Below the pieces are notes generated by a model. The model saw nothing but the letters and a program-made list of their open reading frames with translations, searched no databases and had not been told where the DNA came from. A stretch of 64,000 nucleotides of DNA from Streptomyces sp. NRRL B-1347. GTDB taxonomy: Bacteria > Actinomycetota > Actinomycetes > Streptomycetales > Streptomycetaceae. The DNA lies in contig NZ_JOJM01000019.1 in NCBI RefSeq assembly GCF_000720325.1, positions 62,001-126,000 of the forward strand, given 5' to 3'. A program made the position numbers and the translations under genes. The first letter of the stretch is position 1; each line of letters starts with the position of its first letter. This document shows positions 45,017 through 54,062 of the stretch, one piece after another.

Positions 45017-47470
45017 TCAGTCGGCGGGCGCGTCCTTCAGGAGGGTGGTGAGCAGGCGGATCGCACCGCGCTTGTGCAGGGGGTCGTTGCCGTTGCCGCA
45101 CTTGGGGGACTGGATGCACGACGGGCACCCGGCCTCGCACTCGCAGGAGGCGATGGCCTCGCGGGTGGCGGTGAGCCAGGCGCGGGCGGTGTGGAAGGCG
45201 CGCTCGGCGAACCCGGCACCCCCGGGATGGCCGTCGTAGACGAAGACCGTGGGGAGCAGGGTGTCCGGGTGCAGCGGCACGGAGACGCCGCCGATGTCCC
45301 AGCGGTCACAGGTGGCGAACAGCGGCAGCATGCCGATGGAGGCGTGCTCGGCGGCGTGCAGGGCGCCGCCGAGGATCTCCGGGTTGATCCGGGCCGCGTC
45401 GAGCTGGTCCTCGGTGACCGTCCACCACACCGCGCGGGTACGCAGGGTGCGCGGCGGCAGGTCCAGCTTGGTCTCGCCGAGCACCTCGCCCGTGATGAGC
45501 TTGCGGCGCAGGAAGGAGACGACCTGGTTGGTGACTTCGACGGAGCCGTAGCAGAGGCGGCCGGGGCCCCAGGGGATCTCGGTGTCGGTGTCGAGGACGG
45601 AGATGGCGGTGGTGTCGCGGGCGGTCGTCGAGTAGGGCGGGACGGCCTCCTCGACGAGCGCGACGGAGTCCTCCAGGTCCAGGTGGCGCACGAGATACGT
45701 ACGGCCCTGATGGAGGTGGACCGCGCCCTCGTGGACGGTCGTGTGCGCGGCGGAGGCGTCGACGGTGCCGAGCAGCCGTCCCGTGCCCTCCTCGACGATC
45801 TGGACGGGGCGGCCGCCCCCGCCGCGGATGTCCGCGAGGTCGGCGGCGCGCTCGCGCCGGGTCCAGTGCCAGGCCTTCGTGCGGCGGCGCAGCAGCTTCG
45901 CGGCCTCCAGCTGCGGAAGCAGCTCCTCGGCGGCCGGACCGAAGAGCGGGAAGTCCTCCTCGGTAAGGGGAAGTTCCGCCGCGGCGGCGCACAGGTGGGG
46001 CGCGAGGACGTACGGATTGTCGGGGTCGAGGACGGTCGACTCGACGGGCTGGCGGAACAACGCGTCGGGGTGGTGGACGAGATACGTGTCCAGAGGATCG
46101 TCGCGGGCCACCAGCACCGCCAGGGAGCCCTGCCCGGAGCGTCCGGCGCGGCCCGCCTGCTGCCACAGCGAGGCCCGGGTCCCCGGGTAGCCCGCGATGA
46201 GGACGGCGTCCAGACCCGACACGTCCACGCCGAGTTCGAGGGCGGTGGTGGCGGCGAGGCCGAGGAGTTCGCCGGAGTGCAGGGCCTGCTCCAGGGCGCG
46301 GCGTTCCTCGGGGAGATAGCCGCCCCGGTAGGCGGCGACGCGGCGGGCCAGGGAGCGGTCGACCTCGCTGAGGCGCTCCTGGGCGATCACGGAGATCAGC
46401 TCGGCGCCGCGCCGGGAGCGCACGAAGGCGACGGAGCGGACGCCTTGGACCGTCAGGTCGGTGAGCAGGTCGGCCGTCTCGGCGGTGGCGGTGCGGCGCA
46501 CCGGGGCGCCCTTCTCGCCGTGGAGCTCGGTGAGCGGCGGCTCCCAGAGGGCGAAGACGACCTCGCCGCGGGGCGAGCCGTCGTCGGCGACCTCGGTGAC
46601 GGGCAGGCCGGTCAGGCGCCGCGCGGCCACGGCGGGCTCCGCGGCGGTGGCGGAGGCGAGGAGGAAGACGGGCTCGGAGCCGTAGCGGGCGCACAAGCGA
46701 CGCAGGCGACGCAGGACTTGGGCGACGTGCGAGCCGAAGACGCCGCGGTAGGTGTGGCACTCGTCGATGACGACGTAGCGCAGGGCCCGCAGGAAGGAGG
46801 ACCAGCGGGGGTGGGACGGGAGGATGCCGCGGTGCAGCATGTCGGGGTTGGTCAGGACGTAGTTGGCGTACTGGCGCACCCACTCGCGTTCCTCGACGGG
46901 GGTGTCGCCGTCGTACACGGCGGCCCTGACGGCGGTGCCGAGCGGTTCAGCCAGGGCGCGCACGGCGCGGCGCTGGTCGGCGGCGAGGGCCTTGGTGGGG
47001 GCCAGGTACAGGGCGGTCGTGCCGCGCCCGTTCGCGGCCTCGGAGCCGTCCAGGAGGGCGGAGAGCACCGGTGTGAGATATGCCAATGACTTGCCGGACG
47101 CGGTGCCGGTGGCGACGACGACGGATTCGCCGTCCAGCGCGTGTTCGGCGGCCCGTGCCTGGTGGGCCCAGGGGTGCTCGATTCCGGCCTTCCGGACGGC
47201 GGCGACGACCTCGGAGCGGATGCGATCGGGCCAGACGGCATACCGGGCCGCCCTCGGGGGCAGGTGCTCCGTATGAGTGACGCGCGCAGCTCGGCTCGGC
47301 CCCGTGGTCAGTCGGTCCAGGACCGACCGCGGGGAGACGCGGGCCGGGGTGTCCGCCGAGGGTCTTCCGGAAGGGGAAATGTTGGCCATCGGCATCGAGT
47401 GTGTCACTGGCGGGATGGACAATGGTCCGAAGGCGTCGTGCACGCCTGCCCGTAAGTGATTGAATGCCAT
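45017..47470 (-). CDS. YprA/MrfA-type DEAD/DEAH helicase with DUF1998 zinc domain
   Basis: A protein of 817 residues. Motif I VATGTASGKSLAYL, motif II DECH (DECHTYRGVFGSHV), SATAAEP and QQAGRAGRSGQG define the SF2 core. The C-terminal DUF1998 region ends with four cysteines (CECEAGCPSCIQSPKCGNGN). Family knowledge: Bacillus MrfA (YprA) is a helicase for repair of mitomycin-type damage. The start ATG 47470 gives the N-terminus MAFNHLRAGVHDAFGPLS that I recall for Streptomyces homologues; the ribosome site is poor. It is divergent from bldG and convergent with the tad operon. Confidence 0.92.
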   Translation of the reverse strand: MAFNHLRAGVHDAFGPLSIPPVTHSMPMANISPSGRPSADTPARVSPRSVLDRLTTGPSRAARVTHTEHLPPRAARYAVWPDRIRSEVVAAVRKAGIEHPWAHQARAAEHALDGESVVVATGTASGKSLAYLTPVLSALLDGSEAANGRGTTALYLAPTKALAADQRRAVRALAEPLGTAVRAAVYDGDTPVEEREWVRQYANYVLTNPDMLHRGILPSHPRWSSFLRALRYVVIDECHTYRGVFGSHVAQVLRRLRRLCARYGSEPVFLLASATAAEPAVAARRLTGLPVTEVADDGSPRGEVVFALWEPPLTELHGEKGAPVRRTATAETADLLTDLTVQGVRSVAFVRSRRGAELISVIAQERLSEVDRSLARRVAAYRGGYLPEERRALEQALHSGELLGLAATTALELGVDVSGLDAVLIAGYPGTRASLWQQAGRAGRSGQGSLAVLVARDDPLDTYLVHHPDALFRQPVESTVLDPDNPYVLAPHLCAAAAELPLTEEDFPLFGPAAEELLPQLEAAKLLRRRTKAWHWTRRERAADLADIRGGGGRPVQIVEEGTGRLLGTVDASAAHTTVHEGAVHLHQGRTYLVRHLDLEDSVALVEEAVPPYSTTARDTTAISVLDTDTEIPWGPGRLCYGSVEVTNQVVSFLRRKLITGEVLGETKLDLPPRTLRTRAVWWTVTEDQLDAARINPEILGGALHAAEHASIGMLPLFATCDRWDIGGVSVPLHPDTLLPTVFVYDGHPGGAGFAERAFHTARAWLTATREAIASCECEAGCPSCIQSPKCGNGNDPLHKRGAIRLLTTLLKDAPAD

Positions 47471-47551
47471 CGCGGCTGGCGATCCGTCCCGGGGGCGTGG
47501 GCCGAGGTGTCCCGAGGGGCGACCGCTCGATAGCAAGGTGCTGGAGGATCC

Positions 47552-47893
47552 GTGGACCTGTCTCTGTCGACCCGTACCGTCGGCGATCGTACGGTCGTCG
47601 AGGTCGGTGGCGAAATCGATGTTTATACCGCGCCCAAGCTGCGCGAGCAGTTGGTCGAGTTGGTGAACGACGGCAGTTTCCATCTCGTCGTCGACATGGA
47701 GCGCGTGGACTTCCTCGACTCCACCGGACTCGGCGTGCTGGTCGGTGGCCTGAAGCGGGTGCGTGCCCATGAGGGCTCGCTGCGCCTGGTGTGCAACCAG
47801 GAGCGCATTCTCAAGATCTTCCGCATCACCGGCCTGACCAAGGTGTTCCCGATCCACACCTCGGTCGACGAAGCGGTCGCGGCCACCGACTGA
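47552..47893 (+). CDS. bldG: BldG anti-anti-sigma factor
   Basis: A protein of 113 residues, the same length as S. coelicolor BldG. It has the STAS fold with the phosphorylated serine S57 in FLDSTGLGV. Family knowledge: BldG, when unphosphorylated, releases sigma factors by binding anti-sigma factors; mutants are bald and lack antibiotics. The GTG start has GGAGG upstream. The gene for its probable anti-sigma partner follows after 117 bases. Confidence 0.96.
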   Translation: MDLSLSTRTVGDRTVVEVGGEIDVYTAPKLREQLVELVNDGSFHLVVDMERVDFLDSTGLGVLVGGLKRVRAHEGSLRLVCNQERILKIFRITGLTKVFPIHTSVDEAVAATD

Positions 47894-48010
47894 GCTGGCA
47901 GCCCCGGCAGGTCCGGGGTTCCGGGCTCCGTCCCGGAGTGGCAGTACGGCGGGGGGCCGGGCCGACGGCCCGGCCCTTCGACAGCACGCGTGTATGTCCG
48001 AGGGGGATGC

Positions 48011-48430
48011 ATGGCCACCGTTGAACTCCGCTTCAGCGCGCTGCCCGAGCACGTCAGGACCGCCCGACTGGTGGCGGCCGCGGTGGCGCGACGGGCCGGA
48101 GTGGACGAGGCCGTTCTCGACGAGGTCAGGCTCGCGGTCGGCGAGGCCTGCACCCGTGCCGTGGGTCTGCATCAGGCTGCCGGGATCACCGCGCCCGTGC
48201 GCGTCGCGCTGGTCGAGGAGGAGAAGCAGTTCTCCATCGAGGTCGGTGACGAGGCGCCCCGCGTCGTGCCCGCGGCCGTGGCGGGCGGTCGGCCCGGCGC
48301 CGAGGACCCGGAGGCCGAGGGCGAGGACGAGATGGGGCTCGCGGTGATCAGCGGCCTCGTCGACGACGTGGAAGTCACGGCCGACGAGGCCGGCGGCCTG
48401 ATCCGCATGAGCTGGCCCACGACGCCCTAG
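48011..48430 (+). CDS. Anti-sigma factor-like ATP-binding protein (BldG partner)
   Basis: A protein of 139 residues with a GHKL-type histidine-kinase-like fold as in SpoIIAB/RsbW: LDEVRLAVGEACTRAVGLH is the N-box region, and EMGLAVISGLVDDVEV the G1 box. The N-box Asn is replaced by Arg-Ala (ACTRAV for EAxxNA), so kinase activity may be reduced. A Glu/Gly-rich loop sits before the G box. GAGGGGG precedes the ATG. It corresponds to S. coelicolor SCO3548, reported to interact with BldG. Confidence 0.9.
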   Translation: MATVELRFSALPEHVRTARLVAAAVARRAGVDEAVLDEVRLAVGEACTRAVGLHQAAGITAPVRVALVEEEKQFSIEVGDEAPRVVPAAVAGGRPGAEDPEAEGEDEMGLAVISGLVDDVEVTADEAGGLIRMSWPTTP

Positions 48431-49055
48431 CGTCCCCGCGACTCCCTAGCGCCCCCACGCCGCCCTAGCGTCCCGCGCCGCAACCGCACCGTCGGCGACG
48501 ACGGGGCGCCGCCGAGGGCGCACGGCGCCCCCGCACCCCACCACCCCACAGACGCCTCCTGGATACCCCAGCGGGGCCTCTTGGCATGGGCTGGCAGCCA
48601 CCAAGCCAGGGTTCTTTGCCGTAGACCGCCCCAGCGGGGCCTCGCGGCCGTGGACTGGCCCAGTCGGTCCCCCTCAGCCCAAGCGGCCCCCATCCAGCCA
48701 CCCGAGCGGCCCCCGGCCAGCCTCCGCTCCGCTCCCCCGACCGGCCCTCAACCGTCTCCCGAGTTACATAAATCTGTTCGCCGTATGCGTGCGCGCAGTT
48801 TCTGTTTGTGTGACAAGTGAGGAAATTGGTGAGCGAGGGGAGCGTGATCAATGGAGGTGGGGGCGGCGAAGTCGGGGCCACCTTCGGCGTCAATGGTTTT
48901 GGGGCATTACCGCTTTCGGGGTCAATCGTCGGGCGCGATCTTTTGAAGATACGCACCTGCGCGCCAATTCCGTTGGCGGCGCACTGTTTTGATCAGGTCC
49001 GGCTCCCTACAATCCGTCCACATCTTGAGCTCAGCCCAAGCGTCAAGGAGGACGA
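48431..49055. other. Upstream region of hppA
   Basis: A 625-base gap. The first part (to about 48740) is very GC-rich and carries short repeats: CCTAGCG occurs three times at 48425-48470, and CAGCGGGGCCTC occurs twice near 48570 and 48633. From about 48760 to 49030 it is much AT-richer and should hold the hppA promoter and leader. No riboswitch fold is recognised. Confidence 0.45.
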
Positions 49056-51458
49056 ATGGCGGGGCTTTCTACCCCTCATCAGCTCGACCACCCCTCAATC
49101 CTCGCGGGTCCGGTACTGACCGACGACAACCGTCTCATCGTGATGGTCATCGCGGCCGTCGCGATCGCGGCCCTGGCGGTCGCCTGGGTGCTCGTGCGCC
49201 AAGTGCTCGCGGCCGGCGAGGGCACCGACAGCATGAAGAAGATCGCAGCGGCGGTGCAGGAAGGCGCGAATGCCTATCTGTGGCGGCAGTTGCGGACCCT
49301 CGGCGTTTTCGCCGTCGTGGTGTTCTTCCTGCTCATGCTGCTGCCCGCGGACGACTGGAATCAGCGCATCGGCCGGTCGGTGTTCTTCCTGATCGGAGCG
49401 GCCTTCTCGGCGACCACCGGCTATATCGGTATGTGGCTCGCCGTGCGCAGCAATGTGCGCGTGGCCGCCGCGGCCCGGGAAGCGACACCGGCGGAAGGCG
49501 AGCCGGAAAAGGATCTCACCGCCGTCTCGCACAAAGCGATGAAGATCGCTTTCCGTACGGGCGGCGTCGTCGGCATGTTCACGGTGGGGCTCGGTCTGCT
49601 CGGCGCCTCCTGTGTCGTGCTCGTATACGCGGCCGACGCACCGAAGGTGCTCGAAGGCTTCGGCCTCGGCGCCGCGCTGATCGCGATGTTCATGCGTGTC
49701 GGAGGCGGCATCTTCACCAAGGCCGCCGACGTCGGCGCCGACCTGGTCGGCAAGGTCGAACAGGGCATTCCGGAGGACGATCCGCGCAATGCCGCGACCA
49801 TCGCCGACAACGTGGGCGACAACGTCGGCGACTGCGCAGGGATGGCCGCCGACCTCTTCGAGTCGTACGCCGTCACGCTCGTCGCCGCGCTGATCCTCGG
49901 CAAGGCCGCGTTCGGTGACTCCGGGCTCGCCTTCCCGCTGATCGTGCCCGCGATTGGCGTGGTCACCGCGATGATCGGCATCTTCGCGGTGGCGCCCCGG
50001 CGCTCCGACCGCAGCGGTATGACCGCCATCAACCGCGGCTTCTTCATCTCGGCGTTCATCTCGCTCGCGCTCGTCGCGGTGGCCGTCTTCGTCTACCTCC
50101 CGTCGTCGTACGCGGATTTGGACGGGGTCGAGGACGCCGTGATCCTGGCGAAGAGCGGCGACCCGCGGGTCCTCGCGGTCGTGGCGGTCGCCATCGGCAT
50201 CGTCCTCGCCGCGCTGATCCAGCAGCTCACCGGCTACTTCACCGAGACCAACCGGCGGCCGGTCAAGGACATCGGCAAGACCTCGCTCACGGGCCCGGCC
50301 ACCGTCGTCCTCGCGGGCATCTCCGTGGGTCTGGAATCGGCCGTCTACACGGCGCTGTTGATCGGCCTCGGCGTGTACGGGGCGTTCCTGCTCGGCGGTA
50401 CGTCGATCATGCTCGCCCTGTTCGCGGTGGCGCTCGCCGGGACCGGCCTGCTCACCACGGTCGGCGTCATCGTCGCCATGGACACCTTCGGACCGGTCTC
50501 CGACAACGCGCAGGGCATCGCCGAGATGTCCGGCGACGTCCAGGGCGCGGGTGCGCAGGTGCTCACCGACCTGGACGCCGTGGGCAACACCACCAAGGCC
50601 ATCACCAAGGGCATCGCCATCGCCACGGCCGTCCTGGCGGCCTCGGCGCTGTTCGGCTCGTACCGGGACGCGATCGCCGAGGCGGCCGACGATGTCGGCC
50701 AGAAACTCGGCGACGGCGCACCGATGAACCTGGTGATGGACATCTCCCAGCCCAACAACCTGGTGGGCCTGATCCTCGGCGCCGCGGTCGTCTTCCTCTT
50801 CTCGGGGCTCGCGATCAACGCGGTGTCGCGGTCGGCCGGGGCCGTGGTCTACGAGGTGCGGCGGCAGTTCCGCGAGCGCCCCGGGATCATGGACTACACG
50901 GAGCAGCCCGAGTACGGGCGCGTCGTCGACATCTGCACCAAGGACGCGCTGCGCGAGCTGGCCACACCCGGTCTGATCGCCGTGCTCACGCCGATCGCGG
51001 TCGGCTTCACGTTCGGCGTCGGCGCGCTCGGCGCGTTCCTCGCGGGCGCGATCGGCACCGGCACGCTGATGGCGGTGTTCCTCGCCAACTCCGGTGGCGC
51101 GTGGGACAACGCGAAGAAGCTCGTCGAGGACGGCCACCACGGCGGCAAGGGCAGCGAGGCCCACGCCGCGACGGTGATCGGCGACACGGTCGGCGACCCG
51201 TTCAAGGACACCGCGGGCCCGGCGATCAACCCGCTGCTGAAGGTGATGAACCTGGTGGCGCTGCTCATCGCGCCCGCCGTCGTCAAGTTCAGCTACGGAG
51301 AGGACAAGAGCGTCACGATGCGCGTCCTGATCGCGGTCCTGTCCATCGCGGTCATCGTCGTAGCGGTGTACGTCTCCAAGCGGCGCGGCATCGCCGTCGG
51401 TGACGAGGAGAACCAGGGGAAGGTCGCCAGCTCGGCCGACCCCGCGATCGTCTCGTAG
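49056..51458 (+). CDS. hppA: Membrane H+-translocating pyrophosphatase, K+-independent
   Basis: A protein of 800 residues with about 16 membrane helices. It splits pyrophosphate and pumps protons out. The substrate loop DVGADLVGKVE and the NVGDNVGDCAGMAADLFE region are intact. GNTTKAITKG has Lys where K+-dependent enzymes have Ala, so it should be K+-independent. AAGGAGG lies before the ATG. Streptomyces normally have one such gene at this locus. The AT-richer upstream region suggests a strong regulated promoter. Confidence 0.96.
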   Translation: MAGLSTPHQLDHPSILAGPVLTDDNRLIVMVIAAVAIAALAVAWVLVRQVLAAGEGTDSMKKIAAAVQEGANAYLWRQLRTLGVFAVVVFFLLMLLPADDWNQRIGRSVFFLIGAAFSATTGYIGMWLAVRSNVRVAAAAREATPAEGEPEKDLTAVSHKAMKIAFRTGGVVGMFTVGLGLLGASCVVLVYAADAPKVLEGFGLGAALIAMFMRVGGGIFTKAADVGADLVGKVEQGIPEDDPRNAATIADNVGDNVGDCAGMAADLFESYAVTLVAALILGKAAFGDSGLAFPLIVPAIGVVTAMIGIFAVAPRRSDRSGMTAINRGFFISAFISLALVAVAVFVYLPSSYADLDGVEDAVILAKSGDPRVLAVVAVAIGIVLAALIQQLTGYFTETNRRPVKDIGKTSLTGPATVVLAGISVGLESAVYTALLIGLGVYGAFLLGGTSIMLALFAVALAGTGLLTTVGVIVAMDTFGPVSDNAQGIAEMSGDVQGAGAQVLTDLDAVGNTTKAITKGIAIATAVLAASALFGSYRDAIAEAADDVGQKLGDGAPMNLVMDISQPNNLVGLILGAAVVFLFSGLAINAVSRSAGAVVYEVRRQFRERPGIMDYTEQPEYGRVVDICTKDALRELATPGLIAVLTPIAVGFTFGVGALGAFLAGAIGTGTLMAVFLANSGGAWDNAKKLVEDGHHGGKGSEAHAATVIGDTVGDPFKDTAGPAINPLLKVMNLVALLIAPAVVKFSYGEDKSVTMRVLIAVLSIAVIVVAVYVSKRRGIAVGDEENQGKVASSADPAIVS

Positions 51459-51682
51459 CCGGTCCTTACGTCCCAACACGGGGGCGGATGGCGCTTTTTG
51501 AGGCGCCGTCCGCCCCTCGTGCGTGCCGGTGGGCGCCCCGGAGGGTCTCGTGAGCCTTCTCTCGCCTCATGCCCCTTGGTGCAAATGGCTGCAATAGCGG
51601 TGGTATCGGACGCCCGGCGTGTGGTCATCGCCCGGTCGGCGTGTAAGTTCCGGGGCCGAGAGCCATGGAAGGGACCAATCCG

Positions 51683-52249
51683 GTGAACAAGAAGCTCGCG
51701 GCCGCGCTGTCCGGCGGTGCGGTACTGGTACTGGCGCTGTCGGGGTGCTCGGACGACGACGGCAACAAGAAGCTGGACGACTGGGCCAAGAAGGTCTGCG
51801 ACACGGCCGTACAGGCACAGTCGAAGAAGATCGCGGACGCCAACGCGGCGATCAAGAAGCAGACCGCGGACAACAGCTCGCCGGAGGAAGTGAAGAAGAC
51901 CGACTCGCAGGCGTTCCAGGACATCTCCGACGCCTACAGCGAGCGCAGCGCCGCCCTGAAGAAGGCGGGCGCGCCACCGGTCGACGACGGCGAGAAGAAG
52001 CTGAACGCCGCCGTGAAGGAGCTGGACGGCCTCTCCAAGTCGTACGCGGGCCTCAAGACGCAGACCGACAAGCTCGACACGAAGAACCAGTCGGCCTTCG
52101 CGGACGACCTCGCGAAGGTCGCCGAGGAGCTGGGCAAGCTCAGCAAGAGCGAGAACACGGCCCAGAAGCAGCTGGAGGCCGGGGACGTCGGCAAGGCCAT
52201 GCGCGAGCAGGACAGCTGCAAGGCAGGAAGCTCGCCTTCGGCGACCTGA
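51683..52249 (+). CDS. Small secreted lipoprotein
   Basis: A protein of 188 residues from GTG 51683 (AAGGGA eight bases upstream; ATG 51665 is an alternative). The signal sequence KKLAAALSGGAVLVLALSGC ends in a lipobox. The mature part is Lys/Asp/Gln-rich and predicted helical, with repeats of LDGLSKSY and KLDTKNQSAF type, and two cysteines (VCDTA, DSCKA) that may pair. Function unknown; it is a conserved Streptomyces family to my memory. Confidence 0.83.
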   Translation: MNKKLAAALSGGAVLVLALSGCSDDDGNKKLDDWAKKVCDTAVQAQSKKIADANAAIKKQTADNSSPEEVKKTDSQAFQDISDAYSERSAALKKAGAPPVDDGEKKLNAAVKELDGLSKSYAGLKTQTDKLDTKNQSAFADDLAKVAEELGKLSKSENTAQKQLEAGDVGKAMREQDSCKAGSSPSAT

Positions 52250-52271
52250 CGGCTCGGCAGGCCGCGGGGCC

Positions 52272-52339
52272 CACCGGCGTGTAGGGCTCACCGGCGTGTG
52301 GTGCTCACCGGCGTGTAGTGCTCACCGGTGTGTAGGGCT
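52272..52339. repeat. 17-bp tandem repeat x4
   Basis: CACCGGCGTGTAG begins at 52272, 52289, 52306 and 52323, exactly 17 bases apart, directly after the lipoprotein gene. Confidence 0.85.
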
Positions 52340-52402
52340 CGGCGACGCGCAGGGCGCGGTGGCCCGTAAGGCTCGGCGACGCCCGGTCCGCGAAGTGTGA
52401 TG

Positions 52403-52433
52403 AGGGTGCCTCCTGGGAAGGAGGCACCCTTTT
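52403..52433 (+). terminator. Terminator between lipoprotein and methyltransferase genes
   Basis: An 11-bp perfect stem (52403-52413 with 52420-52430) followed by TTTT on the plus strand. It lies between convergent genes. Confidence 0.85.
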
Positions 52434-52485
52434 CGTGTCCTGCGTCCTGTGTCCTGCGTCCTGCGTACGCGCCGCCGCTCGGCTT

Positions 52486-53313
52486 CTAGGCGCGGACCGC
52501 CGTGGCAGCCACCGTCGTGTACCGCATCGTGAAGCCGCCCCCGGCCGCGTCCACGGCGGCTCCGACGCCCGCGAGGACCTCCTCCAGGTGGGCCGCCGGG
52601 AGGCCGGTGTGGCCTCCGGTCGTGGGCAGCTGGTCCAGCCACTCGTCCCGGGTGTAGTGCCGCTCCCAGGTGAAGCGCCACTGCTCCGGCGCGCCGAACG
52701 CGCCCGCCGCCCGCATCCCGTCGGCGGCCTTCCGGGCGAGGGTCGCGTACGCGTCCACGGCGGACATCGTCCACTGGCGGGCGGCGAGCGAGTCGGGCAG
52801 CAGGCGGCGGTAGACCCCGACGAAGGCCTCCACGAGGCCGGCCGGGGGCTCGCCCGCGTTCCAGAACACCGCGAGGCGGCCGCCGGGCCGCAGCGCGCGG
52901 GCCGCCTGCCCCGCGCCCGCGACCGGGTCCACCCAGTGCCATGCCTGGCCGGAGACGACCGTGTCGAAGGTCCGCCCGGCCGGGTCCCACTCCTCGAACG
53001 CCGTGACCTCGACCGTGAGGCCGCGCCGTCGTGCCAGGGCGGCCATCCGCGCGTCCACCTCGACCCCGAGCACCCGGCACCCGGCCGCCTGGAACTGGCG
53101 GGCGGCGATGCCGGTCCCCGTGCCAACGTCGACGACGGCGGGGCCGGGGCTCGCGGCCACGACGCGGGCCACCAGGGCCCGGGGGTAGTGGGGACGGGCC
53201 CGGTCGTAGCGGGCGGCGTCCGTGCCGAACGACTCGGCCACGTGGCGGTGTTGATGGGGCGTCGGCTCGCCGAGGGGGCCCTGTGCCGCGGGCCCCGGCG
53301 GTAAAGTGGGCAT
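52486..53313 (-). CDS. Class I SAM-dependent methyltransferase under TetR control
   Basis: A protein of 275 residues. The SAM-binding motif VVDVGTGTGIAARQF (about 60-74) and a following acidic strand end (VLGVEVD) are clear; FDTVVSGQAWHWVDP is the post-motif typical of UbiE/Smt-like methyltransferases. The substrate is unknown. The ATG at 53313 lies inside an operator palindrome and six bases after a CATAGT -10, so the message is leaderless. The divergent neighbour is a TetR regulator, and this gene is its probable target. Confidence 0.88.
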   Translation of the reverse strand: MPTLPPGPAAQGPLGEPTPHQHRHVAESFGTDAARYDRARPHYPRALVARVVAASPGPAVVDVGTGTGIAARQFQAAGCRVLGVEVDARMAALARRRGLTVEVTAFEEWDPAGRTFDTVVSGQAWHWVDPVAGAGQAARALRPGGRLAVFWNAGEPPAGLVEAFVGVYRRLLPDSLAARQWTMSAVDAYATLARKAADGMRAAGAFGAPEQWRFTWERHYTRDEWLDQLPTTGGHTGLPAAHLEEVLAGVGAAVDAAGGGFTMRYTTVAATAVRA

Positions 53314-53344
53314 GCGCCCACTATGAGTGGGCGATCGCCCACTC
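53305..53344. promoter_or_regulatory. Double palindromic operator between methyltransferase and TetR genes
   Basis: Site 1 is AGTGGGC-ATGC-GCCCACT (53305-53322); site 2 is the perfect 20-bp GAGTGGGCGATCGCCCACTC (53325-53344). They share 7-bp arms and their centres are 21 bp apart, two helical turns, as expected for two TetR-type dimers. Site 1 covers the methyltransferase start codon, site 2 its promoter spacer. Confidence 0.85.
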
Positions 53345-53349
53345 GTCAA
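53313..53349 (-). promoter_or_regulatory. Promoter of the methyltransferase gene
   Basis: TTGACG (53344-53349) and CATAGT (53320-53325) on the minus strand are 18 bases apart, and the spacer is the second operator palindrome. The start codon A is the expected +1. Confidence 0.8.
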
Positions 53350-53442
53350 CGGGCCGGCGGCCGCAAGGTCGCAAGGCCACAGAACCGCAGAACCGCAGAA
53401 CCAACGGCCACAGGGGCCGCAGAAACAGAAGGGAGAGACCCG

Positions 53443-54042
53443 GTGCCCACAGGAGTCGCCATCCGCGACGCGCGCGAGCAGCTCTTCGACGCCGCCGAGC
53501 GCGTCCTGCTCCGGGACGGGCCGAGCGCCCTGACCAGCCGGGCGGTCACCGCGGAGGCGGGCTGCGCCAAGGGCGTGCTGCACCGGCACTTCGCCGACTT
53601 CGACGCCTTCCTCACCGAACTGGTCCTGGACCGCGTCGCCCGGGTCGACCGCCAGGCCGCGGAGCTGTGCGCGGCCGCCGGGACCGGCACCGTCGTCGGC
53701 AACCTCGCCGACGCCCTGACGGAGCTGTTCGGATCGGTCGCCGTGGCGGTGGTCGGCCTCGTCACCTCGCGGGACGAGCTGCGCGCCCGGCTGCGCCGGA
53801 CGCGGCCCACCGGGGTCCCGGTGCTCGCGGAGGCCACCGCCATGGTCGCCGCGTACCTCTGCGCCGAGCGCGAACGGGGCCGGCTCGCGGCCTACGCCGA
53901 CGTCGACACGCTCGCACCCACGCTGATCGGCGCGGGTCACCTGCTGTTCGCCGACCGCAAGGGCGCCGCGCCGGAGGCCCAGGCCGTCGAGAAGGTCGTG
54001 CGTACGGTCGTCGCGGGCGTCGTGCGCGGACCGCTGGCCTGA
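53443..54042 (+). CDS. TetR-family regulator
   Basis: A protein of 199 residues. The N-terminal DNA-binding domain has the TetR pattern (REQLFDAAERVLLRDGPSAL, then SRAVTAEAGCAKGVLHRHFADFDAFL). The C-terminal ligand domain is Ala/Val/Leu-rich with no clear ligand clue. The start is GTG 53443 with AAGGGAGA upstream. It faces the methyltransferase gene across a double palindrome, so it probably represses that gene and itself. Confidence 0.9.
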   Translation: MPTGVAIRDAREQLFDAAERVLLRDGPSALTSRAVTAEAGCAKGVLHRHFADFDAFLTELVLDRVARVDRQAAELCAAAGTGTVVGNLADALTELFGSVAVAVVGLVTSRDELRARLRRTRPTGVPVLAEATAMVAAYLCAERERGRLAAYADVDTLAPTLIGAGHLLFADRKGAAPEAQAVEKVVRTVVAGVVRGPLA

Positions 54043-54062
54043 GAACGGGTCACAATGTGGGC

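Noticed and set aside
44465..47089. An 874-residue protein from the TadF-like frame read to its first stop
   Set aside because: Only the first ~130 residues look like a protein family; the rest is antisense to the helicase gene. Kept as a missing-stop observation instead.
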